The translations under genes were made by a program, and so were the position numbers. Under the pieces are notes generated by a model that saw only the letters and a list, made by a program, of their open reading frames with translations, searched no databases and had not been told where the DNA came from. A DNA stretch of 64,000 nucleotides from Eumeta japonica (lineage: Eukaryota > Arthropoda > Insecta > Lepidoptera > Psychidae), in contig BGZK01000846.1 in NCBI GenBank assembly GCA_005406025.1, positions 62,001 through 126,000 of the forward strand, read 5' to 3'. Below are positions 1 to 11,860 of this stretch, one piece after another (the first letter of the stretch is position 1; each line of letters starts with the position of its first letter).

Positions 1-379
1 GGCATTTACAGAACTTGGGACAGTCTCACAGTAAGTCTTGGAATGGAGTGACCTTAACCTTGACGAATTCAACCTTCGAAAGACACTTCTTTGCACCTTT
101 ATTGCTAAATAATCCTCTCTTTGGAAGCACCCTTTCTAATTTCACACCGAATATCGGGACCCTTGCTGTCAATACATCCAACAGTCTTCAGTTTCGAAAT
201 CAACTGGTCCATCTAGTAGAACAAAATAAAGCTATCCTCTAAAAAGCTTGGGATGCTCAACAAGAACATGAAACTTCTTCAAGCCGGATCATCGTCTGTT
301 ACTTTATAAGGCACAGGTCCGACCACATTTAGAACACCGGTGTCACCTTCCGGCAGGAACTCCTCGGTATCGGCTTTTG
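1..379. other. Unassigned left edge
   Basis: Nothing recognised. A 75-codon open frame lies at 15-242, but it has no known motif, no clear splice signals and ordinary base composition, so it is treated as chance. The block adjoins a LINE fragment and may be its more diverged upstream part. Confidence 0.4.
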
Positions 380-765
380 CCTCTACACCGCATTCAACGA
401 CCAGCATCTTGAATCGACTGTGACCCTGTAGCAACCGACCAACTCGACCCATTGGATACGCATATGAAATGTAGAATATCTGCGTATGATCCATCGCGTA
501 CTACGGGGAGTGCTCTGAAGAACTATATTCAACCTAGTTCCTGCCGCTGGTTTCGGTCGTCGTTCCGCTCGCCGGAAGCACCGTCAGCGCCATCTTGATG
601 GCTGGCGTTCTACCAGCGTACGTGTCGTGCTCTATTTTCTGCTACGTATTGTAAAACTTTGGAATGAGTTACCACCGGCATTCGGTATTCACACAGGACG
701 GTCTTAAAGAACAGAGCGTACTCCTTACTGATAGGCCAGCAACGCACTAGCGACTCCTATGGGGT
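380..765 (+). pseudogene. LINE reverse-transcriptase C-terminus, frameshifted copy 1
   Basis: This is a decayed C-terminal piece of a non-LTR retrotransposon polyprotein, the region downstream of the reverse transcriptase. It was recognised in two ways. The nucleotide sequence aligns through most of its length with 48151-48545 in the same orientation. In the right frames it also reads peptide signatures typical of lepidopteran jockey/R1/CR1-like elements: GECSEEL near 510, HLDGWRST near 592 and LWNELP near 660. At least two frameshifts and several stops separate these motifs, so no single frame survives. No catalytic domain is present and the 5' part is missing, as expected for a 5'-truncated LINE copy. 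The assignment to the LINE class is firm; the clade is not. Confidence 0.75.
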
Positions 766-841
766 TGCAGTCGTCTATGGGCGACGGTGGCCATCTACTT
801 TTATATTCGTTGCTACAGTTTACGCATCACCTCATTTCGGC

Positions 842-881
842 AATCGCATCACCTCACACTTGCGAGTGAGGTGATGCGATT
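842..881. repeat. Perfect inverted repeat, 16 bp arms
   Basis: The arms at 842-857 (AATCGCATCACCTCAC) and 866-881 are exact reverse complements around an 8-base loop. A third partial copy of the arm (GCATCACCTCA) lies just upstream at 823-833. It sits 77 bases past the LINE fragment. Function unknown. Confidence 0.85.
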
Positions 882-1439
882 CAAGAAATAATAATGCGAC
901 CGATATCACATATACGTAACATTCTAATTTGCTTGAAATGCACGTATAATAAAATATTGCCGTAGTAAATTACGTAAAGTAAAAGAAACTATAATACGTA
1001 AACTAAAAGAAATATATATATATATAGTAATAACACAGCTCGCTTTTCCCTAAATGCATCTTTCTAGGCTACCTAAAGATTTCATCATTTTCGAACATAG
1101 CAATTACCTATACAAGGGTGCTAACTTTTTATTATTTTTTAATTTTATTTTTTGTACGTCCCGAAAGATATAGCCAAGAAAACGGGGGCTTCTCAATATT
1201 ATTATTATTCTACACTAGAATCGGCACTTTGATCTTAATACTATCAATGTAAACAAAGACAGATTTGATTCTATCGAAAGAGCTGAACCGAAAGCTACAC
1301 CCAGGTGTAGAATTTTCCACGGACTCTCAGAAATGTGATTTTAGTTCCGTTTCACGCAAGTGATATAGAAGAACGTAGCTATAACCGGAACTCCCCCAAC
1401 TAACCTAACGTGCATTATACGAATTTCCTTATATAGATT
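882..1439. other. AT-rich, no gene seen
   Basis: AT-rich DNA with a short (AT)n run near 1014-1026. No recognised coding or RNA feature. Confidence 0.5.
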
Positions 1440-1665
1440 AACCCAATAGTCCGCCTAAGATGTCGCCCGCGCACCGGGCGCCGTAACGAAGTGCCGGCGC
1501 GGGCCCGCCGACGGGTGGCGCGGCCGGCGCGGGCGCGCAAATTGTCATTTCCTCCGTGTTTCCGCCCGTAGCCTTTTCCCGTCGGCCGCCCGCCAGGTGT
1601 CGCCCGCCAGGTCCCCGGACTATCGCGTTAGCGCGGTCCGTTGGACACGTTGGCCGGCAACCGTA
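1440..1665. other. CpG-rich island
   Basis: A sharply delimited, very GC- and CpG-rich block in AT-rich DNA. Frames of 93 codons (minus strand) and 63 codons (plus strand) cross it but show only alanine/proline/glycine/arginine bias and no domain. It could be a promoter, a first exon or a low-complexity coding exon. No splice sites or TATA box decide between these. Confidence 0.35.
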
Positions 1666-2529
1666 CGGAATGATAGAATTGGGAAACGTCCCTATTACGT
1701 CACTGAAAATAATAGACATGTGCCCCTTTACGAATTCAAATGAATAGATCGTAAAAGTTTCAAAATGTTGATTTGACGAAGCGAAATTAATAGTTTCAGT
1801 GTAGGACTATTCTAAATGACCGTGCGAAGTCAAAATGTTCGTTGTCTATTCAGACCGAATTGTAAATGATATAAATGACATATTTTTTTCTTAACATATA
1901 TACATACACTCTTGTTAATATTTTATTTAAAATTTAACAAAAAGTAAGGACGTTTTGTCAGTTTCTATATTAGCCCTACAGCACTGATGTTGTCTTTGAT
2001 TGTCGCTATCGAATAACGTTCCTCATGCGGATCATCAGTGATATTAGTGTGACTACGTTTGAACTCAAATCAGTTACACATCGTGGCAAGTGATGGAGTT
2101 TCACCATGAAAGGCCAACCGAAGTCTGTTATAGCATTCTTGTTCACTTAAATGGCAAAGAAAGTCATAGGAAATAATTGCATGAAAATTTTCTTGCATTA
2201 AATTCCTATTGACTTGGACAAACAATCTTTTTTGGTAACAATTTGTAAAAATAAATGACAGATGAATACAATATACATAATAAAGTGAGCAGAGTTCCAT
2301 GTTTTTATTTTAAAAATGTTTTTTATTTTACAGTTTCGAAGTGGCCAGTTCTAAAAGTTTCATGTGTCAGAAAATGGACGAAATCTTTTTATCCAATTAG
2401 AAGGTGTCATTATACCTGGAAATATGAAAGGATACTAGGATATGATGTATTTGTAAAGTTTTCTGCGAGCAAAATATCACAGGGATACTTGATCGCTGTG
2501 ACAAATCTCAATCACCGCACAGCGTACCC
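1666..2529. other. No gene recognised
   Basis: AT-rich sequence. A 131-codon plus-strand frame (2255-2650) starts here and runs into the next block. Its N-terminal half has no recognisable motif. Confidence 0.4.
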
Positions 2530-2885
2530 CCTGACAAACTCTTTTTCAGATCGCAAGAGTTGGGCCTCGAAAGCGCTCCAAGCCCGACGAGAGTCGGGAA
2601 CTCCTGAGGACCATCGCCGCCGACGTGACGACGACACACAAGACCGATAGCTTAAGTAACCCAGCGAGGCCAAGAGCGAGCGGTTGGATTTGACACCAGA
2701 TAAGAACCCTCGCTCGGGGTTCAGGATCGCATTCGATTTAAGCATCTTCTGGTTTGAAGGTGATTCTCTTTACTGTGTCACCAGCGTTACGCTTAGTTAT
2801 TACGTTCAAAAAGCAAGATTCGGGTCCGTATATTGGAAGCCAAGCGAGAGTCGGCCGTCCACAGTTTTGGGGTCCTGTACACATT
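2530..2885 (+). repeat. Possible transposon-derived block
   Basis: A block richer in GC than its surroundings. It reads arginine/serine-rich peptides in shifted frames, such as DLTPDKNPRSGF near 2689, which resemble translated 3' regions of interspersed lepidopteran retroelements. No second copy was found in the window. This is a resemblance from memory only, so the assignment is weak. Confidence 0.3.
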
Positions 2886-4109
2886 TTTGATGATAAGCGA
2901 CCTTTATTGTTAATTTCAGTTTGTGATATTCCACTTATAAATAATGCATACTAAAGTATGAATATAGGAGACGTCCTAGTAGTGACCTTTATGAGCAGCA
3001 TATGTTATAACTATAACCAATACGGTTGCCAGCGGGGCGAGTCCAGAAACTATTTGTAAAACGGTGTACCACTATCCGACGGACAATTTTCGGCACTCGT
3101 ACCTAAGAAATGCATTTCCTCTCCCAAAATAACAAAAAAAAAATAAATAAATAAACAATACGTTAATAAATATTTGATTTCATAAAGCGTAATAGAAAAA
3201 TTGTATTTATACACAAACACTTGAGAACAACACACACCTGTGACGTCAGTTCGCCGAATGCCTAGAACTAGCCGCCGGTTTAGTGTGGATTAATCACATT
3301 ATTGTGATCAATGTGATGCCCGCACATGTGTTAACCTTTCCGACAATATAAGCTACTACGCCAAAACGAGATCCCCGTTATGAGAATTATAAGAATCGCC
3401 TTCGTAAATTATCTTCAAAACTCAATTATTATGGGAAAAAACAAGCTGATTCCTCTAATGTAATCACGGGCGGCTATTTTCTTCCACGATTTTTCCTTTT
3501 TGATGAAAAGCGACCCCGAACTTCGCCGTAGCGCAAACTCCGAATTACGAATAACGAGTATTTGTCAGAAACAAACTTATTTTTCCAACAAAAAGCTGTT
3601 TGAGGATGACGTTAGTTTGTTATGGATAAGAACTATAGATACAGTTTTTTCTGTATTATAATTCTTATTCTGTCATATAATTCTTCTTTTTTCAATAAAT
3701 TACATGTACTTTTTTATCATATTTCGATGTCATTCAGAGATAATACGATTCTTTGACTATTGGTAATTTTAATGTAGCATCGAAAATTATGCAATTTTTT
3801 AAAATACGCACACCAATAAAGAATAGGTTGGATATAACTTTCATAGATTTACAATATAGACGTACACTGTCAGAAGCAATTTGCAAAATAAAACAGTTAA
3901 AAGTTTATGAGCTAATTTGCGGATTTACGTTTTTATTTCCAAATCTAAAACAATAGACTACATGAGCCATACGGACCCTATTTGTAACACTCCTTACACC
4001 GCACTGTTATTTTTTAATAAATTTCAATAAGTAAAATTGTTTTAAGTTTTGCGGTCACTTTTGCGGTCACTTGTTACATTTTGTTAAACATTACCGTTTG
4101 CCTTACATA
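2886..4109. other. No gene recognised
   Basis: AT-rich sequence with an (AAAT)n-like run near 3128-3154. No supported gene; the short frames here lack motifs. Confidence 0.5.
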
Positions 4110-4129
4110 AGCCCTATGTTAATAGGGCT
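4110..4129. repeat. Short perfect hairpin
   Basis: AGCCCTAT and ATAGGGCT are exact inverted 8-base arms around GTTA. The motif CTATGCTAAGT then recurs twice within the next 30 bases, giving a small mixed inverted/direct repeat cluster. Confidence 0.7.
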
Positions 4130-4865
4130 ATGCTAAGTGCTTGATAGCCCTATGCTAAGTTTGCCCTACACCATAACATAACGAAAAATCAAAATAACAA
4201 AAAATAATAATATAAACTCACGCCTATTTTCCAGAAGGGTAGACAGAGACTCTACGATCTTTGATCTTTGTATATCTCTCTTGCCTTAATGAAATCCATC
4301 AATCTTTTTACGCAAGCTCGTCGGTTTTGGGTGCTTAAATTTGGTTCTTTTTTAATATGCACGTATTCTATAGTATATGGAAAAGCGTGTTTTTTTAATC
4401 TTAAAATGGTATTAAAAATTATAAAATCATGAATTTATATTGCAATGAAACAACGTAAGTACATTTAAAAGTATCTCACAATTTTTTTGGGGACTTTAAT
4501 TTTAAACATAAGCGCGTAGACGGTCATTGTCACTATTGTATATTTAAATATAAATATATACGCCCATACAAATTGAGAAGAAAATGTAATCGACTTTTGT
4601 ATATAATAACTATTATACCATTAATTGGCAAGACAACATTCATTGTTATATAATTTTAGTTTAAAAAAAAATACAAACCACAATGATAAAGACTTTCGAT
4701 TTTTTAGATTAATTTCAAAACTCCTCAATCCGAAATCAGAATATTGTGATATCAGTGCAGCGATCAAAACAACATGTCTTTATCGAAATAGACATATGAT
4801 GAAAGCTGTATTAGGTGTGCGCTAATTTTTTGGCTACTTCTTGTCTCTTTCGTTTCAAATTATAG

Positions 4866-4874
4866 TATAAATAG
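4866..4874 (+). promoter_or_regulatory. TATA-box candidate
   Basis: TATAAATAG is a good core-promoter TATA match. It lies about 220 bases upstream of a GC- and purine-rich block (5088-5225) that contains a 115-codon frame (4949-5296). No convincing initiator at the expected +30 spacing was found, and AT-rich DNA produces TATA matches by chance. Weak candidate. Confidence 0.22.
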
Positions 4875-5087
4875 ACAACCCGAAGCAGTCGCAGGCACGC
4901 AGGTGTCGGTCTCTTCATAGAGTAAACACTTCTGAATACGTTAAGAAAGTGATAAATCCAACACTCGTCAGTTTAGCGGCACACGTTGAAAATAAACGAA
5001 ACACCATTCTCGCGTGTATCCATACGTTTCCAACATTAGATTTTTTTCGCCAGAAGAAGTCCGCACGGCGAAGTTTGCATGGAAAAA

Positions 5088-5225
5088 TAATTACAAGGCG
5101 GACAGGGGCGGTCGTATCTCCTATCTGGCGCCCCTTCGCCACTCGGCGGGACTGGAGGGAAATCGGAGGGCGGGGTGAGGGCAGAGGAACACGGGAGGGG
5201 GGAGGGAGCGGAGGAACAGTTTTCT
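5088..5225. other. GC- and purine-rich block
   Basis: CpG-containing sequence grading into a strongly G/A-rich tract (about 5140-5215) followed by poly-T. It may be a promoter-proximal or 5' UTR sequence linked to the upstream TATA candidate. No coding domain is visible. Confidence 0.3.
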
Positions 5226-8200
5226 TTGTGGCTCCTTTTGCTTGCTTGTTTGAGTTTTTTTTTTTTTTATTAATTATCCTCTTTCATTTTAAGTAAACAT
5301 TAATGTAATGAGATTACCCTCGCGGTAGTCGGAATCGCGTTACGAAATATTGTTATTAATTTTAATAAAACGAATCGTTCGAAAGAGAATATAAATTCTT
5401 CTGTCACGGAAAATATATAGATATTGAATTTGTATTGTTTATTTCGTTTGATGGTGATGTTCTATCGAAAATATTTTATGGTGGATGTTAATGTCTTGCG
5501 ATGTCTTGACGACTAAACAAATACAGATAACACTTATTAAGGCTATAGTTTATTGTACATATACATGTGTGTAGGATTATTTTTACGTGTTTACTTGTTT
5601 CGTAATTGAAATTCTGTTACCGCGATGTCACCAGCAAACACTATACGGGCTAGAAAAACTTCAATACGAGAGTGAATAATATGTTAACATTTACATCCGT
5701 GAAATAGAAAAAGGTTGACATTGAACTTAACACCTATTAGATCTGGTTGGAATTAATACCTGGCAGAAATTCGCTAGAGATTGGAAGAGATACCGAGACA
5801 ATTCTTTAGCGTTTGCTTGGGCGAAATTGCTGGCGGTAAGTAGTGCGTATTAATATTGACGGCCACATAAAACCTCATACCATATCATTTGAATATAATT
5901 ACTGAATAATTTTAAGATAATAATTTTGAAGTGTTAGGTATATTTTAATTAATACTACGATCCATTAAACCAGAATCGATGAAGAGTTGGACATGCACAT
6001 GAAAGCCTACGAATGATCTTTTATTACACGTTAAAACCTTTTCTTGCACCTTTCAGATCCAACACCTTTTTCAGCCTGAAATAACAAATCTATCGAACCT
6101 TCTACCTCTTCCATGAAATATCAACAAGCCACGTTGTGTAGGGGTAGTTTGGTGCGTGATGAGAAACACAATTATACGTATATGTACATAGGTATGCGCC
6201 GGAGTGCGTTCGCCCCGCCCCGAGCGGTATAGCGCCCTGCGGCCACGCCGGGAGCGATCGAGCTTCCCGCAGAAGCACGCATCTAGAAATAGTCAAGTGG
6301 ACTAAATTGATAATTTTATTTGTAAAATCAAAAGGAACAGCAGTTTTATATTGGAGTCGTCCACTTAATATGTTTCCAAAATTGTACCCACGTCAATTAA
6401 GAACATCTAAATCGATCGCTTAATTTTTTTAAATTCCATGTAAAAGCAAAATGGACGTGTTCAAAAAACCTATTAATGATCATTGCCTACAGAGATGAAA
6501 TGTGTCCGGTCTACGCCCAATCGAAACGTGATTGCGAAAATGAAAACAGAAGAAAATAACATTGCTCGAAGTCAGAAAATAGCTTAAGAGGAGATACTAT
6601 TAAGCTGTTTTCGGACTTCGAAATGCTATATCAGCATATATATGCCCACTTATATACCTACAGTTGCGTGCAAAAAAGTTTTGATAGACTTCGTGATGTT
6701 TAGTAAAGTAGACGCTCTAATTATAATATGAACTTTTGTTCAAAACTGCACACTTTCCTGACTGTACGAATAGTTATTTCATTTTTGTTATGTGTTTTCG
6801 ACTATTTCGTCATAGACAATTTATTTTATTTGTGTGACCGTTATTGTCTAAAAGAGCATATACTTTAATTATGTTTAAAGTTTTAAAATAATAGATGTAA
6901 AAAAGAAAGAAATAGTGTGTTCTATTTTCAGCTGCGTGGATCTACTTAGAACCCGCCACCGTTTACAGCAGACATAGGGCGGGCTACTGTTCACAGCCTG
7001 CGGCCTTCCTGACCAATCACAGCGCTTCGAGCTATATCTTTATCTCGCTTTCGCGTACTACAACGCTTATACGGCTATCTTTTTCTCTCCCCCCGGCGGA
7101 AAATTCAAGACGTAATCGTCTTTCGGTCATTTTAAGCCTAAATGTGAACGAAATACATGTGGAAATCGCTCGCTATTGTACTCCTAGATAGGACGTTTCG
7201 GTTCCAAGATGAGTTTATTTGATATCGAGCGTCAGGAGACGATTTTCAAGTTCAGCCGCAACTCGGTATACAATTTTTAACCTTATTTCCTGCGAATAAA
7301 GCGGTCAATTCGAAAAACGCCTCAACAGAAAGCATTTTCGTTTTCACCGCACTCGATTCCATTGTAACCAGTTCCGGATATGTTTTTCGCTGTAGAGTAA
7401 TTTTGATTTACGCTCGCGGCGTACGAAACGTCACTTTCGTGGGATCCTGTTACGGGACATAGGCCCTTTAGGCGTCGCGGACGCGGACCGCCCCCGGCCA
7501 AAGCTATTTGCGATGACAATTTCGTGAACGTCGCCCGGCGACAAAATATGCCTTTTATCGTAACGCGGAGTCCTTACTGGGACGGGCATCGTCGAGAATA
7601 GTGGAATTTGTTTTTATTTACTTTGAATTACTGTAATTTACTGAACGCGTTCTAGATAATATCTAAATCATTAGATCGTGGACTTAAGTTATTTCATTAA
7701 GCCTATGGACTATCATTAGACTGTCCGTTTCGCTAGGCTGACGATGAAGTTACGACCCATAAGTTTCTATATATTCTTCTTCGTGAATATCACAAAATTT
7801 CAGGAAATAACGATAGTTGTCCAGAATTTTATAGGAATTGCGGGTGAGATTTCCTTTAATGGCTTTCTTCGGTCCTCTCAAACATACGTACGTATATAGT
7901 CCGTCGCCATCCCAATGCCCATTCAACTGCTTAGCTATACCCTGTCCTCTCATTTTTTTTACGTCTACGCTTTTCAGTGCTATTAGAGGGACTCGTCGAT
8001 ACCGCGTAACAATTGCATACAATTTATAAATTTCTGCGACACGGTCTCGTAACATATAAAAATGAATAAAAAAATCTTTTAACCGACTGCGCTACCTCAC
8101 AGACGCGGTTATGTTTTACTACATCGTTTTTAAATCACTGTCAGTGGCAAAATTACACGGAATTCGGCCAGTGACAATTTGTCGAGTGACTGACAATGAT

Positions 8201-8408
8201 TTAGCGCGTCACACTATTTTACCGAGAAAAAAAATGTTACAAAAATTATGTAAAGGAACATTAATAACATTCGAACAAGACAGAACTTAAATTTAATTTC
8301 AGATAATAACTTACTTAAAATATAATAACTTACTTAAAATAAAACAACTTCAGCATTTACTATTCGACTGTGGCTCACAATACGGCAACCGAATGAAAAG
8401 GAGTAAAA
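5226..8408. other. Long stretch with no gene recognised
   Basis: Mostly AT-rich, with mildly GC-richer patches at 6190-6280, 6940-7110 and 7400-7560. A 101-codon minus-strand frame at 7750-8055 has mixed, protein-like composition (for example NGHWDGDGLYTYV) but no family I recognise, no second copy and no obvious splice context, so it is not called as a gene. Confidence 0.4.
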
Positions 8409-8452
8409 TTACCTCTTTTATAGAGATAATTTTACCTCTATAAAAGAGGTAA
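8409..8452. repeat. Inverted repeat, 15 bp perfect arms
   Basis: TTACCTCTTTTATAG at 8409-8423 is exactly inverted at 8438-8452 around a 14-base loop. A further direct copy of ATAATTTTACCTCT follows at 8461-8474. It may be a small foldback or MITE remnant. Confidence 0.8.
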
Positions 8453-9109
8453 CCTTTTAGATAATTTTACCTCTTTTATACAGACAAAGATTCAAATTAG
8501 GGCAAATTTTATGTTAGGTGCTTTTGTCCGAATCTTTTAATAAGAAAGATACAGCATTTTCTCATTTCATTATTTTATTCTCAACTTTCGATCGCTTAAG
8601 AGTAACGCAAACGATTAATAAAAAAAAATAATCAAAATAGCGAGAATAAAATAGTATTTAATTCGATATGTTTTTAAGTACAATACACTCTAAAAGACCA
8701 TTATATTACATGCCTACATTACTTTTTTATTTGATTATAATTTTTGTGTAACACGTAAAATAACAAGAAATAAAAAATAAATATATCGAAGGCTATAATT
8801 GGCACCGGAGTCTTACGCGCGATTCGAGTAGACCACCAAAGTAACCACTGCACAAATTAAATTCGTTAGTCTTCGGTGAAATTTAAGCAATCACTTTGTA
8901 AATTGGTATCTCTTCAAGAATATTTACCGTTTTCCGTGGGTATTTAAAGGTTTAATATCTTAGCTTAAGTTTAGCTGTATACTACGCGAAAAGCCCTATA
9001 TTTCGTGTTTTTTTTTTTAATTAAATTCATTAATTTCGGACATAATAAGCTATACTCGATTTTCGTAGTGATCTGTAATATCTTTTAAAGTAAGCTTTTT
9101 AAAACTATA

Positions 9110-9219
9110 CAACACATATACACACATTCGCACGCACGCACGAACGCACGCACACACACACACACACACACTCTCTCTCACACACACTCTCACACATACA
9201 CACACACACATATATATAT
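9110..9219. repeat. (CA)n/(CACG)n microsatellite
   Basis: A compound simple repeat of CACG, CA, CT and TA steps. Its CACG part is the inverted counterpart of the (GTGC)n tract near 9650. Confidence 0.9.
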
Positions 9220-9626
9220 TACGAAAACCCGTTCATATGATATGCCACATGATAATACATTTGGCGAAATCTCCTATTTTATTATTTGTCCTCTATAAAA
9301 TCGGAATTCCTTTATTTACATTTTAATTCCGTGATTGGATCACTTAACTCTATATATCTATTAACTATCATTATTTTTTTACACAACTGTGTATAATCGG
9401 AGAAAAGAGACTTTTTTTCATCGGGCCTGCGGAATCTTAATTTATAATCGCATGGAAAATTCTGTTTAATTTAGTTTTTAACTTCCCGTTTTGAAAATCT
9501 AAGATTTTCGAAAAAATAGGTAAGCCATTGGTTTGGGTTCGATATTGAAAAATCGTATCGTCACCATTTCTCGACGTTTTGAGGTCCCAGGAAACCGTCC
9601 CGACTAATTTCACTGGGACGCCCGTA
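9220..9626. other. Spacer between inverted simple repeats
   Basis: Non-repetitive sequence between the two inverted simple-repeat tracts. It contains a short hairpin GAAAATC-TAA-GATTTTC near 9495. No gene is visible; a 68-codon minus-strand frame is treated as chance. Confidence 0.4.
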
Positions 9627-9725
9627 TGTGTGTATGCACGCACGCCTGCATGCCTGCGTGCGTGCGTGCGTGGGATGGTGTGGCGGGTTGGGGACGTGGG
9701 GTTGTGTATGAGGGGGGAGGGGTGT
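9627..9725. repeat. (GTGC)n and G-rich low-complexity tract
   Basis: Repeats of GTGC/TGCG followed by a G/T-rich run on the plus strand. It mirrors the CACG tract near 9130 in inverted orientation. Confidence 0.85.
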
Positions 9726-11549
9726 AACTAATTGTTAATAGTAATCATAAAAAATATTATTGTCGTACGATATTTCTACAAAGACAAGCGATATGGTGTT
9801 TCAAAGGGTCCATTGAGACTTAGATATGATTGCATTTTGAAGTCAATCGGTCGAACCGTTTTAAATGTATTAAAAAATATATGTTTTTTTTATATAACTT
9901 GGAGAATATCCATCCAATTGATTTCTAACCCATAACAAAAAATTTGTAAAAAAATGCGTTTCAGAAATTACGGGCAAAATTTTGTTACATTGATATTTGG
10001 TATTCAGTGAATTTTATCTCCTCAAAAAACTGCATCAAATACCATGAAGTGGTTTGAAATCGAACGCGTTAGAAAGTTATTGTAATCGGAAATTTCTAAA
10101 AATAAAGTTTTATAAATAAATCTAGTTTCTTCAACTCGATAAGGTTAATAGGTATTATAACTATTTCTTTTAGCTTGAAACACTTAAAAAAGGGATACAA
10201 TCGACCTTTTGAGCTGGAACACTTCAATATTTTACTGCCACATGTAAGAATATTTTTGAAGGGTTTGAGCTTGAAAGTTGCAGTAGGTTTCGAGTTTGGC
10301 ATACAGGGTCAAATAACTTTCGGGGTTTACAGCTCAAAAAGTTCAATCACTTAAAGATTTTTTTATATTGAGCAGCTCGAAAATACATCGATAAATATGA
10401 TAGCGGAAAGTTTTAGGGATCACCTGCAGGGTTAACTAAATGTTACTATATGGTTTCATGTTAAACATCAATGCCTTAAATGGGACTCGTGTATATAGCG
10501 TTTAGACGCTAAGAGAGACAATTTCGATACGTGTGAATGAGGTGCCATTATTAATGACACGAAGCCTTCGAGACACTCAACACGACAGACGTTCTGTATG
10601 ACGGTAAGGATGCAAAAATACGGCGTGTTGCGGTGTGGGGTCGCTTTCAATCCAGAAGGCATCGCGGGCGAATCGACTGTTGAGTTTTAATTTGAGTCGA
10701 GCCGCGGGACTGATGAGTTTTTAATTTGACTCAAATTGAAACACTCGTCCCGCGCGTCGGAAACGACAGAAAATTTCTACATCATCCTGCTTGCGCTGGT
10801 TCTCTCATTTATTCATTTTTAGTAGAAATATATTGATATTTTTTGTATAATTCAGTGATGAAATATTAATCATTCCATGCCTTTTCACCGACATAGGTGT
10901 AGTGGAATCTGACAACGCTATGAGATATAAAAAAGAATAGTAAAACCCCTCTTATCATAAAATCGGACCAACAAAAGCGACAGGGGTGAAATCAACCCCT
11001 TACGATTTCGTAAATAATGAAAGAAGACAGCATTAAAATCAGCATTAACTTTTTCGCCTCATTCCGTCATAGACTGTTTGTTCATTTTACCGATTCCGAA
11101 AACGTGAGATAGCGAAAAGAAGTTGCGTCAAATTTTATAAAAAATTTTGTCCATGATTTATCGAGCTTCAAGAAAAAAAAAACCCTTCAAGGTGCATTGT
11201 TAAGTAGGTGCATCATGTATGATATGAACTTTTGATTTAAAAAATATTAAGAGTATTGAAAAAAAAATGTAAACTTATTAGATGTAATGAAAGGCACGAT
11301 TTTAAGTCTAGATTTTCTAAAAAAACTACTTTATGTTTTATGTTATTTTACAGAAACCATAGAGTTTCTGTTCATTGTCATTAAAATTGTGAATATTTCG
11401 GGAAGTTTAACGGAGTCATGCTTATCGTCTAGAGGATATAAAACATATTTTTCTACAGTGAAATCCGTGCATGTTTTGGGATTTATTTTTGAAATAAAAA
11501 GTTTTTGAGGTATCAATATAACGAGGGCTATGGTTATATAAAAAAATTG
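9726..11549. other. No gene recognised
   Basis: AT-rich. The text near 9810-9860 and 10040-10085 resembles tails of lepidopteran interspersed repeats but cannot be assigned. A diverged inverted repeat built on GCGGGACTGATGAG and CTCGTCCCGC lies at about 10705-10757. Confidence 0.4.
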
Positions 11550-11860
11550 CAGTAAAAATGCAATTGACGTGTAGTATGCGCGGAGTATTTTAAAAGAAAT
11601 CGTGGTATCTGTATAGTCTGAAAGATGTATATAGTGACTAGAGTAGAATAAGGAAAGATGTGGTCGTTTGACCAACTGGAAAGGGTGGATAAAACTATAC
11701 TGAAGAACATTTATAGAGCGAATATATGAGATAGAAGAGTCTGCAAGGGTCCAAATTGATGGCATATTTAAGGGCCAGATTTTAAAGACGCAAAATCGAC
11801 GAGCTTTAATCAAACCATTGATGGATGTAAATAAAGAGAAGTATGCAAATATCATACCAG
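11550..11860 (+). pseudogene. RTE-like LINE C-terminus remnant, copy A
   Basis: A decayed C-terminal segment of a non-LTR retrotransposon polyprotein. The plus strand reads DQLERVDKTILKNIYRAN, then after a frameshift QIDGIFKGQILKTQNRRA and KPLMDVN. The same order of motifs (WFGHLERM, IYRAN, IDGIL, QNRRACMKRLMDV) is seen in RTE-like elements of insects. The block also aligns at nucleotide level with 13420-13740, about 1.8 kb downstream in the same orientation. A 170-codon open frame on the opposite strand (11343-11855) is only the antisense shadow of this remnant. Frameshifts and stops make it non-functional. Confidence 0.75.

Noticed and set aside
2512..2745. 77-codon minus-strand Arg/Ser-rich frame as a gene
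   Set aside because: Better explained by GC-rich transposon-like sequence read in antisense.
7750..8055. 101-codon minus-strand frame as a gene
   Set aside because: Protein-like composition but no recognised family, no splice or promoter context and no conservation test possible here.
8081..8096. A-box-like GGTAGCGCAGTCGGTT on the minus strand
   Set aside because: No B-box follows within 100 bases, so neither a tRNA nor a SINE head is supported.
11343..11855. Longest open frame of the window, 170 codons, minus strand
   Set aside because: It is antisense to an RTE-like LINE remnant whose plus-strand peptides are recognisable. The minus peptide has transposon-shadow composition and no domain.
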